Assembly: GCA_963664675.2 (NCBI GenBank)
Contig: CAXXLB010000009.1
Span: 992,001 to 1,056,000 of the forward strand
Length of the DNA: 64,000 nt
Source of the DNA: JASGMR01 sp963664675
GTDB taxonomy: Bacteria > Thermotogota > Thermotogae > Petrotogales > Kosmotogaceae
Reading direction: 5' to 3'
The notes under the pieces were generated by a model that did not search any database, was not told the origin of the DNA, and saw only the letters and a program-made list of their open reading frames with translations. Made by a program: the position numbers and the translations under genes. Positions 8,353-17,263 of this stretch are shown one piece after another. The number at the start of each line of letters is the position of its first letter. The first letter of the stretch is position 1.

Positions 8353-9417
8353 TTGAGTTTGAATTCTCATAGCGGTTTAACCTTGGTGGGTTACTACGGA
8401 TATAATAATTTGGGCGATGACTTACTTTTACTGTCATCACTTGAGATACTTGATGAAATAAATTATAAAGAAAAGATAAGGGTTACTTCCGATGGAAATT
8501 TCGATGCTCTGCTGAAATTTTTTCCGGAAGGTTTAAATATAGAAAAAATTGAAAGATTACCTCTAAAGGTATTAAAAGCGATAAAAAAATCAAAAATGAC
8601 GGTCTTCGGTGGAGGAAATCTTTTTCAGGATGAAACAAGTTACAGAAGTTTTTTATATTACTACTATCTCGCAAAAACAACACTTAAGCAAGGCAAAAAA
8701 TTTTTAATGATGTCTCAGGGATTCGGCCCGCTTAGGAATTCACATGCAAACCAAAAACTGGATAATATTCTCAGAAATCCCAATACTTTTGGGATAATGA
8801 GGGATAAACGTTCTTTTGATTATTTCAGAAATATTTCAGACAATTGCTGTTTACAAACCGATTATGGCCCTTATTTTTTGAAAAAATCCGGTTTTTTTTC
8901 TAAAAGTATCATTAATGAAAAAGATCCCGAACTGGCAGTAATAATACCGAAATCAGGAATATGTTTCGAAAATATTGTAGAATCCCTGAAGAGAATCGGA
9001 ATAAAAAGAATATGTGCGATCTCTTTTTACAATCATCACGATGAAACTAAAAGGAAAGAGGTTGAGAAAGCCGCAAAAAAATTCAAAATGGAAATAATTG
9101 AACCTCCGTATACCACCGAAGAAATAATTAATAAAATTGCAAATTCTTCAATCGTAATCAGCGAAAGATTACACGGGATAATTCTCTCACTAAGTACATA
9201 TACTCCCTTCGTCTGGTGTAACAACGAAAAAATAAACAATTTCGTTCATTCATTTGATCCAAATTGCCAATTCAATTTCATATCCAACGATGAAAGCATA
9301 GATCAAATAATCCAGAATTCAATAAATTACGATTATACTAAAATAAGCGATAAATATTTTCAAAAACTCGAAACAACTATTTCCTGTTGTAAAGATACTT
9401 TGAAAAAATTGATATAG
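8353..9417 (+). CDS. csaB: polysaccharide pyruvyl transferase CsaB
   Basis: A 354-residue enzyme of the polysaccharide pyruvyl transferase family. CsaB proteins add a pyruvate ketal to a cell-wall polysaccharide that anchors S-layer (SLH) proteins. Key motifs: GYYGYNNLGDDLLL near the N-terminus, FGGGNLFQDETS, MMSQGFGPL, RDKRSFDYF, and a C-terminal SERLHGIILSLS with the conserved Arg-His. The start is a TTG after GGGGGAAGG; a second TTG two codons on (8359) has better spacing and is equally possible. The alcohol dehydrogenase gene begins 11 bases after the stop. The gene implies a pyruvylated envelope polymer in this organism. Confidence 0.88.
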   Translation: MSLNSHSGLTLVGYYGYNNLGDDLLLLSSLEILDEINYKEKIRVTSDGNFDALLKFFPEGLNIEKIERLPLKVLKAIKKSKMTVFGGGNLFQDETSYRSFLYYYYLAKTTLKQGKKFLMMSQGFGPLRNSHANQKLDNILRNPNTFGIMRDKRSFDYFRNISDNCCLQTDYGPYFLKKSGFFSKSIINEKDPELAVIIPKSGICFENIVESLKRIGIKRICAISFYNHHDETKRKEVEKAAKKFKMEIIEPPYTTEEIINKIANSSIVISERLHGIILSLSTYTPFVWCNNEKINNFVHSFDPNCQFNFISNDESIDQIIQNSINYDYTKISDKYFQKLETTISCCKDTLKKLI

Positions 9418-9428
9418 GTGAGATAAAT

Positions 9429-10532
9429 ATGTGGAACTATAATATCCCTGTTAAGATTTTCCAGGGAGAAAAGGTACTTTTAGAAAAAAAAGAGCTGTTG
9501 AATAGTTTTGGAAGAAATGCTCTTCTTGTTACCGGAAGAAATTCCGCAAAATTGAGTGGTGTTTTAGACGACCTTTTAAAAATTTTAAAAGAATATAAAA
9601 TTCAATTTTATGTATTTGACAGAGTAGAAGAAAATCCATCTTATGCCACAGTTGAAATGGGAGCCACTCTTTTCAATGAATATGATTTTGATTTTGTCGT
9701 TGCTATTGGTGGTGGAAGTCCTCTTGACGCAGGGAAAGCTATTGCCGCATTGGGCACATATTATAAACATGATGCACATTTATTCAATGAAAGTGACGAT
9801 ATCTATAAAAATACTCTTCCGATAATAGCCATTCCCACTACTTCAGGTAGCGGGAGTGAAATAACTCCATATTCGATACTAACCAACAGAGAAAATAAAA
9901 AGAAGGGAATTCAAAACGATAGACTTTTTCCTACCATTGCGTTTCTAGATCCCAGATACACCACCACATTAAATGAAAGTCTGACTGTTTCGACCGGGCT
10001 TGATGCTTTAACACACTCTATTGAGGGAGAATTAAAGAATAACGGAACAAATCCTGTTATAAAATCGCTGTCCCTGAAATCAACCACGCTGATAAAAGAG
10101 AATTTAACGGATATTCAAAAAAAATTATCAAGTATAAAATTCAGAAAAGATCTCCAGGAAGCTTCCACTATGGCGGGGATAGTTATAAGCCACTTTGGTA
10201 CAACAATAATTCATTCTGCCGGATATCCTCTGTCAAGCTTCAAAAAAGTAAAACATGGTATGGCCAATAGTGTTTTTTTCATTGACGTTCTGGAAAGAAT
10301 TTCTCAAACCGAAGAAAAAAGAGTTTTGAATGCTATAGAACCTTTTGTATCCCTACAGGAGTTAAAAAATTTTTTTATCAATCTTGATATTGACAAATAT
10401 AAATTCGATTTATCCGATGAAGAAATCCAAAAATGGTCTGAGGAACTCGTTGTTTCTCAAAAGAGAAAAAAAACTCCCGGGGATTTCGATTTAGAGTTTT
10501 ATAAATCACTTTACAATAAAATCAGAAAGTAA
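9429..10532 (+). CDS. iron-containing alcohol dehydrogenase
   Basis: A 367-residue group III (iron-activated) dehydrogenase. The N-terminal nucleotide domain has VAIGGGSPLDAGKAIA (residues 92-107) and IPTTSGSGSEITPYS. The metal site is complete: Asp and His in LDALTHSIEGE, His in IIHSAGYPL and His in KKVKHGMANS. Family members interconvert alcohols or aldehydes using NAD(P)H; the exact substrate is not predictable. The ATG is preceded by AGGTGAG, which overlaps the csaB stop region. Co-transcription with csaB is likely, but a functional link is not obvious. Confidence 0.9.
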   Translation: MWNYNIPVKIFQGEKVLLEKKELLNSFGRNALLVTGRNSAKLSGVLDDLLKILKEYKIQFYVFDRVEENPSYATVEMGATLFNEYDFDFVVAIGGGSPLDAGKAIAALGTYYKHDAHLFNESDDIYKNTLPIIAIPTTSGSGSEITPYSILTNRENKKKGIQNDRLFPTIAFLDPRYTTTLNESLTVSTGLDALTHSIEGELKNNGTNPVIKSLSLKSTTLIKENLTDIQKKLSSIKFRKDLQEASTMAGIVISHFGTTIIHSAGYPLSSFKKVKHGMANSVFFIDVLERISQTEEKRVLNAIEPFVSLQELKNFFINLDIDKYKFDLSDEEIQKWSEELVVSQKRKKTPGDFDLEFYKSLYNKIRK

Positions 10533-10602
10533 TAGCAATGTTCATCTATTCAGAATATTTTTTCCTTTATGATAAGATTTTATTGTATGAGGGAGATTTT
10601 TT

Positions 10603-12585
10603 ATGCGAAAAAATTGTTTGCTTTGTCTATTATCGATAATTATCCTGTTATTCTTTTTTACAGGATGCACCTTACAAAATTTAACTGAAAATCTGGAAAT
10701 CACTTCAAAAAGTTCTTCAGAAATTAAATTGGAGTTTTCTCACATACCTGAACTGGATTTTTTGGAAATATCTATCTACGATAGAGCTTCAAACAAACTC
10801 GTCAACAAATATGTGATTTATGATGAAAACATAATTATCAATCCGGAAAAAAATATCTCATATTCTTTGATAATTGAGGGAAAAAATGGATCATCGACTT
10901 TTAAATCTCCGCCTATATACATAACTTTTTATGATAACTTCCCTGAAAATGGATATTATTTCAATGGATCAAAATATTATATCAGTAACGAATATTTTTC
11001 CAACAATGAAAATTTTCTTATTTTAGAAATACCAGATGAAAATGGATATTATTATAAATTACAGGTTCAGATTTGCCCTAAAAACCCGATCTCGCCCGAA
11101 GGGTCCTTATTTTTGATTCCTGAAACAGTAATCCCCATTTATATCGAAAATTCAAAGGGAAATTTTTTAAAGATAAAAGGTGATCTTTCTACAGAAGAAG
11201 GAAACAATTTTGAATGGGAAGATCAATATGCGATAATTAAGGAAAATCTTAATTCAAACGATGGATACGTATACGTAAGCAACTGGGATTTAAGAAATCC
11301 TATTTTTTCTCAAATTCCCACAAAGATTGTACTGAGTTTTGAAAATTTTGTGACCCACGAAGGATTTCATGAACTATGGCGGGTATTACCATTTCCAAAT
11401 AAAATGAACGACGTAAAAAGTAACCGGCTCTTACAATACAAAATTGATAAAAATACAATATACCCCATTCAAAAAGGTAAGAAAGCTATTATTTTCATAC
11501 ACGGTCATCAGGGCGGGTATGGATTTCTCAGAGATTACAAATATTCATACTGGGGAAATTATAATAGAATAAATGTCTGGTCTGAAAACTTTGATTATAT
11601 TCTTAAAAACATACAAGATTTTGATAATTTTCATTTTTATGAATACATCTATGACACCAATTTTTATTCCGCAAACGAATACGCAGAATATCTGGGAGAT
11701 ATTTTAGTGAGTTCCAATTTATTTAAAAGTTATGATGAAATATATATCGTTGCTCACAGTATGGGAAGTCTGGTATCAAGATATTTACTGGAATATGAAT
11801 ATGAAAACAAAAAAATTGGTGACTATGATAGACTAAAAAAGGTTTTTACCATAAATGGGGTTCATCATGGTTCACCCATGCAGAATTTTATTCAAATTCT
11901 CTTTGATTTAAAAAATTTCCAGAATGACTACAAAAAAATAACTTATCTGAAAATTCCTGGAAATTCAAACGAAAGTTTACTGCTTTCATTTCTACAGATT
12001 CTTTATACCGGTTTTACAAGTGGTTTCGAAGATATTCTTTTTTCAGAAAATTTTATAAAACTGACTTCGGATGAATTGATGTCAATCATAGAAAATTATC
12101 CTCAAATAATGTCCATCTTTATAAACACGGGAAAAATCGGTCCCTTTAAAGGAGGGAGATCGTTTATTTATGATAATCAAAAATATTTAGATATTATAAA
12201 TGAAAACGAATTCAATGATCTACAAAAAATTCACTTTACAGCGGATGATTCTCTTAAAAAATTCAATGAAGAATACGATTTTTTTGACAAATTTATAATG
12301 ATCTCTTCCTTCATAGAGGATATCGATTTAAAATCAATTTCCAGTGAAACTTTTATTGATTCATTATCCATGAGCGTTCTCAATAATCTGATAAAAATAA
12401 TATCCGAAGGATCGGATGAAATGGAAATGAAAAATGATGGTGTTGTTAATATTTTCAGTCAGGAAGCTCTGAATACAGGTGATAAAAATGAGATTTGGAA
12501 GTATAATAATATGAATCACCTGGAAATACCAACAAATCCTGAAGTTTGCAAAGACATTCTGAATTATATAATAAATTACAAATAA
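10603..12585 (+). CDS. lipase-like alpha/beta hydrolase lipoprotein
   Basis: A 660-residue exported lipoprotein. The signal peptide ends in lipobox FTGC (Cys22). Residues 30-280 are strand-rich with no domain I recognise. The hydrolase domain begins AIIFIHGHQGGYG (about 295-310, oxyanion loop) and has the nucleophile elbow AHSMGS with Ser near residue 386, then NGVHHGSPMQ. This pattern is typical of PGAP1-like and lipase-like esterases. The final histidine is likely in YNNMNHLEIPTNPEV near the C-terminus. GAGGGAG precedes the ATG. lemA starts 16 bases after the stop. Confidence 0.8.
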   Translation: MRKNCLLCLLSIIILLFFFTGCTLQNLTENLEITSKSSSEIKLEFSHIPELDFLEISIYDRASNKLVNKYVIYDENIIINPEKNISYSLIIEGKNGSSTFKSPPIYITFYDNFPENGYYFNGSKYYISNEYFSNNENFLILEIPDENGYYYKLQVQICPKNPISPEGSLFLIPETVIPIYIENSKGNFLKIKGDLSTEEGNNFEWEDQYAIIKENLNSNDGYVYVSNWDLRNPIFSQIPTKIVLSFENFVTHEGFHELWRVLPFPNKMNDVKSNRLLQYKIDKNTIYPIQKGKKAIIFIHGHQGGYGFLRDYKYSYWGNYNRINVWSENFDYILKNIQDFDNFHFYEYIYDTNFYSANEYAEYLGDILVSSNLFKSYDEIYIVAHSMGSLVSRYLLEYEYENKKIGDYDRLKKVFTINGVHHGSPMQNFIQILFDLKNFQNDYKKITYLKIPGNSNESLLLSFLQILYTGFTSGFEDILFSENFIKLTSDELMSIIENYPQIMSIFINTGKIGPFKGGRSFIYDNQKYLDIINENEFNDLQKIHFTADDSLKKFNEEYDFFDKFIMISSFIEDIDLKSISSETFIDSLSMSVLNNLIKIISEGSDEMEMKNDGVVNIFSQEALNTGDKNEIWKYNNMNHLEIPTNPEVCKDILNYIINYK

Positions 12586-12601
12586 AAAAGGAGGAAAATC
12601 T

Positions 12602-13168
12602 ATGATAATCGGAATAATAATAGGCGCACTGGTAATAATATTAATTATCTGGTTCATTTCTATCTACAATAATTTGGTCATACTTAGAAAAAGAACCGAA
12701 AATGCTTGGGCGCAGATTGATGTTCAACTCAAAAGAAGGCACGATTTGATCCCAAATTTAGTGAATTCTGTTAAAGGTTATATGAAATTTGAAAAAGAAA
12801 CTCTTGAAAACGTTATAAAAGCAAGATCGGCAGCTGTTTCAGCGCAATCAATCGATGATAAAATTCAAAAAGAACAGCAATTGCAGGGTGCTTTGGGCAG
12901 GCTTTTAGCGGTATTCGAAAAATATCCTGATTTAAAAGCGAATCAGAATGTGCAAACTCTTATGGGGGAATTATCCCAAACGGAAGATAAAATTTCATAT
13001 TCAAGGCAATTTTATAATGATTCTGTAACAAAATTCAACACGAAAATAGAAGTGTTCCCAAATAACATAGTAGCCAACATGTTCTCCGCTAAGTTTGAAG
13101 CGATGCCATTATTCGAATTAAAGGATGCCGCTCAAAGGGAAGTGCCGGAAGTAGATTTAAACATATAA
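12602..13168 (+). CDS. lemA: LemA family protein
   Basis: A 188-residue protein with one N-terminal membrane helix (residues 2-22, IIGIIIGALVIILIIW) followed by the helical-bundle LemA domain. Diagnostic stretches are YNNLVILRKRTENAWAQIDVQLKRRHDLIPNLV, FNTKIEVFPNNIVA and FEAMPLFEL near the end. LemA proteins are membrane-anchored with a helical cytoplasmic or external domain; their role is unsettled. Ribosome site GGAGG. It follows the lipoprotein gene closely and is followed by a strong bidirectional terminator. Confidence 0.93.
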   Translation: MIIGIIIGALVIILIIWFISIYNNLVILRKRTENAWAQIDVQLKRRHDLIPNLVNSVKGYMKFEKETLENVIKARSAAVSAQSIDDKIQKEQQLQGALGRLLAVFEKYPDLKANQNVQTLMGELSQTEDKISYSRQFYNDSVTKFNTKIEVFPNNIVANMFSAKFEAMPLFELKDAAQREVPEVDLNI

Positions 13169-13187
13169 TTTGTGATCTTAAAATATT

Positions 13188-13220
13188 AAAAAGGGTCCAC
13201 TGTCATTGTGAACCCTTTTT
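13188..13220. terminator. bidirectional terminator between lemA and murJ
   Basis: AAAAAGGGTcCAC and GTGaACCCTTTTT form a 12-13 bp stem with one mismatch, with an A-run before and a T-run after. It can end both the plus-strand lemA transcript and the minus-strand murJ transcript. It overlaps the last codons of murJ. Confidence 0.8.
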
Positions 13221-14723
13221 GTTAAAGCTTTTCCTGAAGTGAAGGATTTTTTTAATAATTGTTTTCAGATCACTCTTCGCTGAATATAAAAAGAAAACAA
13301 ACATACAAACATTAATTACAACGAACCAGAGAATATCATTTATTTTTCCTTTACTTAAAAAACCAACTAAAAATAAAAGGATCCCTATGAACAGTACTTT
13401 CATAAGTCTTTTGTAAGGAATGTAATCTATTCCTTTTTTATAAAGATAAAAAGTCACAATTACAGCGTTAATTATTGAAACTATAGAAGTACTGAAGGCG
13501 ATTCCGGCATGTCCAAATGGTTTTAAGAATAACCAATCAAAAAAAGTATTAGTTCCAACAGAAAAAAGTGCTATGAGACCAAAAATTTTCACTTTACCAA
13601 CCGCACTTATGAATTGATTACTAGTTATAGCAATCGGCTGAGAAATCAATATCAGACTGTAGCCAATGAGTGCCGAACTAACGAGAGCGGTAGATTCTTC
13701 CGTAAAACTACCCCTCTGATAAACAAAGCTTATCAAAGGATTAGCCATTATTGCGATCCACGCCGTGAGCGGAATAACCAGATTAATCGATGTGGTAATC
13801 GTGTATTTCATTCTGGTAACGGCCTTCTCTTTTTCATCTTTCGCGATGTGTTCGGAAAGTTCAGTATAACTCGTCGTTAAAAAGGAAATTATCGCAAAAG
13901 AAACTAAGCCCAACAGTGTATGAGCAAATTGAAGAGAAGAAACTCTCCCTTCAGGCAACAAAGAAACAAAGGCTTTATCAATGATTTGATTTATCGATCC
14001 AATACCGGTTGACAGCATTATTGGCAACGCTAATTTTATAGTTCTTCTCACATCTTTGCTTAAAGGTTTGAAACTTTTCTTAAATATATCCTTCGAAAAG
14101 ATAAAATAAAATACCACTATTCCAAAATTTCCCAAAATCATACCCAAAATATATGCGGATTCGGACAATCTGGGAGAGACAAATATCAAAATGGGTATAT
14201 ATATAAGATTGTACGCCAGCTGCGAAACGGAATAGTAGAAAAATCTTCTTTCGGCTCTGAGTAAAGTTGCGAAAATTCTACTCAGTCCCAGTATAAAGGG
14301 CATTATACTCAATATTCTTATTTTTCTTGCAGCATAAAAAACTAATTCTTTATCAAAACCGGGGGCCAGAACATTTATAATCTGTGTTGGAAAAATATAA
14401 AGTAAAACTCCTAAACCAATAGAAATAAATGAAACTGCCAGGGTCACATCCGTTGCGTATTTTCTTGAATTCAACTTGTCTTTTTCTTTGATGCGTAGAT
14501 AATTTGGAAGGAATAAGTTAGTTATTCCACCCATAAATATCCCCACCAAAACGGTTATTGCGGATGACGCAATAAAAACCGCATCCAGAGCACCCGTTGT
14601 TCCAAATAATCCTGCAACTATCATTTCTCTTACAAATCCAAGTAATTTAGAAATCAATCCAAAAATAGTGAGAATTATTGCGCCACCTGAAACAGACTGT
14701 ATTTTACTTAATTTATACTTCAT
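13203..14723 (-). CDS. murJ: lipid II flippase MurJ
   Basis: A 506-residue MOP-superfamily protein with about 14 membrane helices. It moves lipid II across the inner membrane for peptidoglycan synthesis. The family start is clear: IFGLISKLLGFVREMIVAGLFGTTGALDAVFIASS. Conserved internal parts are GGITNLFLPNY, MLSTGIGSINQIIDKAFVSLLPEGRVSSLQFA and SFVYQRGSFTEES. GAGGAG precedes the ATG. It starts only 10 bases after leuS and is probably co-transcribed with it. The last codons form part of the terminator shared with lemA. Confidence 0.93.
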   Translation of the reverse strand: MKYKLSKIQSVSGGAIILTIFGLISKLLGFVREMIVAGLFGTTGALDAVFIASSAITVLVGIFMGGITNLFLPNYLRIKEKDKLNSRKYATDVTLAVSFISIGLGVLLYIFPTQIINVLAPGFDKELVFYAARKIRILSIMPFILGLSRIFATLLRAERRFFYYSVSQLAYNLIYIPILIFVSPRLSESAYILGMILGNFGIVVFYFIFSKDIFKKSFKPLSKDVRRTIKLALPIMLSTGIGSINQIIDKAFVSLLPEGRVSSLQFAHTLLGLVSFAIISFLTTSYTELSEHIAKDEKEKAVTRMKYTITTSINLVIPLTAWIAIMANPLISFVYQRGSFTEESTALVSSALIGYSLILISQPIAITSNQFISAVGKVKIFGLIALFSVGTNTFFDWLFLKPFGHAGIAFSTSIVSIINAVIVTFYLYKKGIDYIPYKRLMKVLFIGILLFLVGFLSKGKINDILWFVVINVCMFVFFLYSAKSDLKTIIKKILHFRKSFNKKGSQ

Positions 14724-14732
14724 TTACTCCTC

Positions 14733-17111
14733 TTATACAGCTATAATATTAATTATTTTATCCTGAATATAAATTATTTTCTTTATGTTTTTTCCTTCAA
14801 TTTGAGGTTTTAACTTTTCATCTTCTTTGATTATCTTCATTAAATCGTCTTCTGAAATTCCCTGGGGAACAGAAACTTTACCACGAGTTTTACCTTTTAT
14901 CTGGACTGGAATCTCAACTTTTGCATTCATTGCAAATTCCTGATAACTTCTGGGAAATCCTGAAAACAGTACTGATTTTTCTTTTCCTCCTCTAAACTTA
15001 TAAATCTCTTCGGCAATAAATGGAGCATAAGGCGAAATCAACTTAGCCAGATCCCGAACAAGAGAACTTTCGATTGAACTTTCTTTAGAAGCTTCATTGA
15101 TAAATTCCATCACTCCCGCGATGGCAGTATTGAATTTCATCGTCTCAAATGCATGATGGAATTTTTGTACTGTTTCCGCTATTTTAATTTTCAGAGAATT
15201 CGAACTCTTTCCCTCGGGAAGGTTCGCTATCTCCCACACTCTGTTGAGAAATCTCCTGATTGCATCCATTCCTTTATCTCTGAAATCACCACCTTCCAGA
15301 AAAGTTCCCATAAACATCAAATATGTTCTGAGACAATCAACTCCATGGGTGACAAAATATTCATTGGGATTGACTATATTCCCCTTGGATTTGCTCATTT
15401 TTGCCCCATCTTTTACTATCATCCCATGCCCTCTGAACGAAGAAAACGGTTCTTCAAAAGATAGATAACCCATATCGTACAACGCCATTGTTATAAATCT
15501 TGCATACATCATATGCATCATTGCGTGCTCGTTACCGCCAATATACATATCAACCGGGCACCATTTTTTCAACAATTCTTTATCAAATGGTTTTTTATCA
15601 TCTCTCGGTGAAATATATCTCAAATAATACCACGCCGAGTCGAGAAAATTGTCGTTCACATCGGTCTCTCTCACTGCAGGGCCACCGCATTTAGGACAAG
15701 TGGTGTTTAAAAATTCTTTATTTTTTGCGAGTGGAGATTTCCCACTTCCATCAGGAATATAGTCATCACTTTCAGGCAGCATAACAGGTAAATCTTCTTC
15801 AGGAACCGTGACGGTTCCACATTTTGGACAATAAATTACCGGTATTGGTGGGCCCCAATATCTCTGCCTGGAAATACACCAATCATGTAGATGATAATTT
15901 ATGGTTCCTTTTATGGAATCATCAACATCATTTATATTTTTTATAAAATCTACGCTCTTAACTCCATTATATTTTTCACTGTTTATCATAATTCCCTTTT
16001 CAACATACGGTATTTCCGATGGATCACATTTTATAACTTGTTTTATCTTTAATCCGTATTTCTTAGCAAAAAGAAAATCTCTATCATCATGAGCCGGAAC
16101 TGCCATAACAGCTCCTGTACCATAATCTGCTAAAACATAATCGCCTATCCATATTTCAAGTTTTTCTCCCGTCAGTGGATGAATAGCATAACTACCTGTG
16201 AAAATTCCCGTTTTAGGCCTTGTATTAGAAGTTCTCGTTACAATATCCATTTCATTGACTTCATCAAGAAATTTTTTGTACTCATTTCTTTTCTCATCCT
16301 TTATAAGTTCTTTTGCATGAATATATTCTGGGGCAACAACTATGTAGGTAACCCCATAAATTGTATCGGGCCTTGTCGTGAAAACTTCAATAGAAAAATC
16401 GAAATTTTCTACATCGAACTTTATGGAAGCTCCTGTAGATTTCCCAATCCAGGACCTCTGAAGATTTTTTGTCGTCTCGGTCCAATCAAGATAATCCAGA
16501 TTATTCAACAGTCTTTCAGCATAATCAGTTATCTTGAAAAACCATTGACTCATTTCTTTTTTTTGTACTTCACTGCTACATCTTTCACAAAAACCATTCT
16601 GTACCTGCTCATCAGCCAGAACAGTTTTACAAGAAGGACACCAGTTAACGGAAGATGTCCTTTTCTCCGCAAGGCCTTTTTCATATAACTTAATGAATAT
16701 CCATTGAGTCCATTTGTAGTACTCCGGAGAAGCCGTACTCAATTCACTATCCCAGTCATAAATATTTCCAATCTTTTTAAGCTGTTCATCTCTGAAAAAC
16801 TTTATGCTTTCTGGAGTCAATTCGGCAGGATGTTTCCCTATTTTCAATGCGTAATTTTCACTGTGTATTCCAAATGCATCGAATCCTATCGGTTCAAAAA
16901 CATCTTTACCACTCAATCTTTGATACCTCCCATAAAGATCCGAGCCAATAAAAGAAAACATATTTCCTATATGTAAACCCTTAGCAGAGGGATATGGAAA
17001 CATCATAAGATTGTAAAATGGTTTTTCCGACTTATTCATATTTACATGGAAAAGATTCTCTTCCTCAAAATATTTTTGCCATCTTTTTTCTATGCCTTCG
17101 AAATCATACAT
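14733..17111 (-). CDS. leuS: leucyl-tRNA synthetase, HIGN-type
   Basis: A 792-residue class I synthetase charging tRNA-Leu. The N-terminal signature is FPYPSAKGLHIGNMFSF (residues 38-54), with HIGN in place of the usual HIGH/HMGH. The KMSKS loop is intact (AKMSKSKGN). The CP1 editing domain has TRPDTIYGVTYIV and GTGAVMAVPAHDDRDF, including the conserved Asp. Zinc-type cysteine pairs are visible (CPSC...CERC and CPKC...CPKC), and a C-terminal domain ends GKTRGKVSVPQGIS. AGGAGG precedes the ATG. HIGN with GFDAFGIHSENYALK marks a less common LeuRS type. The leader is too short for a T-box. Confidence 0.95.
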   Translation of the reverse strand: MYDFEGIEKRWQKYFEEENLFHVNMNKSEKPFYNLMMFPYPSAKGLHIGNMFSFIGSDLYGRYQRLSGKDVFEPIGFDAFGIHSENYALKIGKHPAELTPESIKFFRDEQLKKIGNIYDWDSELSTASPEYYKWTQWIFIKLYEKGLAEKRTSSVNWCPSCKTVLADEQVQNGFCERCSSEVQKKEMSQWFFKITDYAERLLNNLDYLDWTETTKNLQRSWIGKSTGASIKFDVENFDFSIEVFTTRPDTIYGVTYIVVAPEYIHAKELIKDEKRNEYKKFLDEVNEMDIVTRTSNTRPKTGIFTGSYAIHPLTGEKLEIWIGDYVLADYGTGAVMAVPAHDDRDFLFAKKYGLKIKQVIKCDPSEIPYVEKGIMINSEKYNGVKSVDFIKNINDVDDSIKGTINYHLHDWCISRQRYWGPPIPVIYCPKCGTVTVPEEDLPVMLPESDDYIPDGSGKSPLAKNKEFLNTTCPKCGGPAVRETDVNDNFLDSAWYYLRYISPRDDKKPFDKELLKKWCPVDMYIGGNEHAMMHMMYARFITMALYDMGYLSFEEPFSSFRGHGMIVKDGAKMSKSKGNIVNPNEYFVTHGVDCLRTYLMFMGTFLEGGDFRDKGMDAIRRFLNRVWEIANLPEGKSSNSLKIKIAETVQKFHHAFETMKFNTAIAGVMEFINEASKESSIESSLVRDLAKLISPYAPFIAEEIYKFRGGKEKSVLFSGFPRSYQEFAMNAKVEIPVQIKGKTRGKVSVPQGISEDDLMKIIKEDEKLKPQIEGKNIKKIIYIQDKIINIIAV

Positions 17112-17263
17112 AAATAATTCCTCCTAGATCTATTTACAATATTTTAAAACAAATTTGTGGTTTGTGCTTAAAAAAAAGTTTAAGCATAATGAATTCTTTA
17201 ATATGAATATAAAATAATTGTTTATGATAGAATTAGTTAATTAGATTCTGTGGGGTGAGACTT

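Noticed and set aside
16179..16688. 169-codon plus-strand frame inside leuS
   Set aside because: Antisense to well-conserved LeuRS editing-domain sequence; composition is that of a reversed gene.
17112..17263. Possible T-box leader for leuS
   Set aside because: The divergent gap is only about 150 bases, with one AT-rich hairpin (TGCTTAAA/TTTAAGCA). No T-box sequence or specifier loop is seen.
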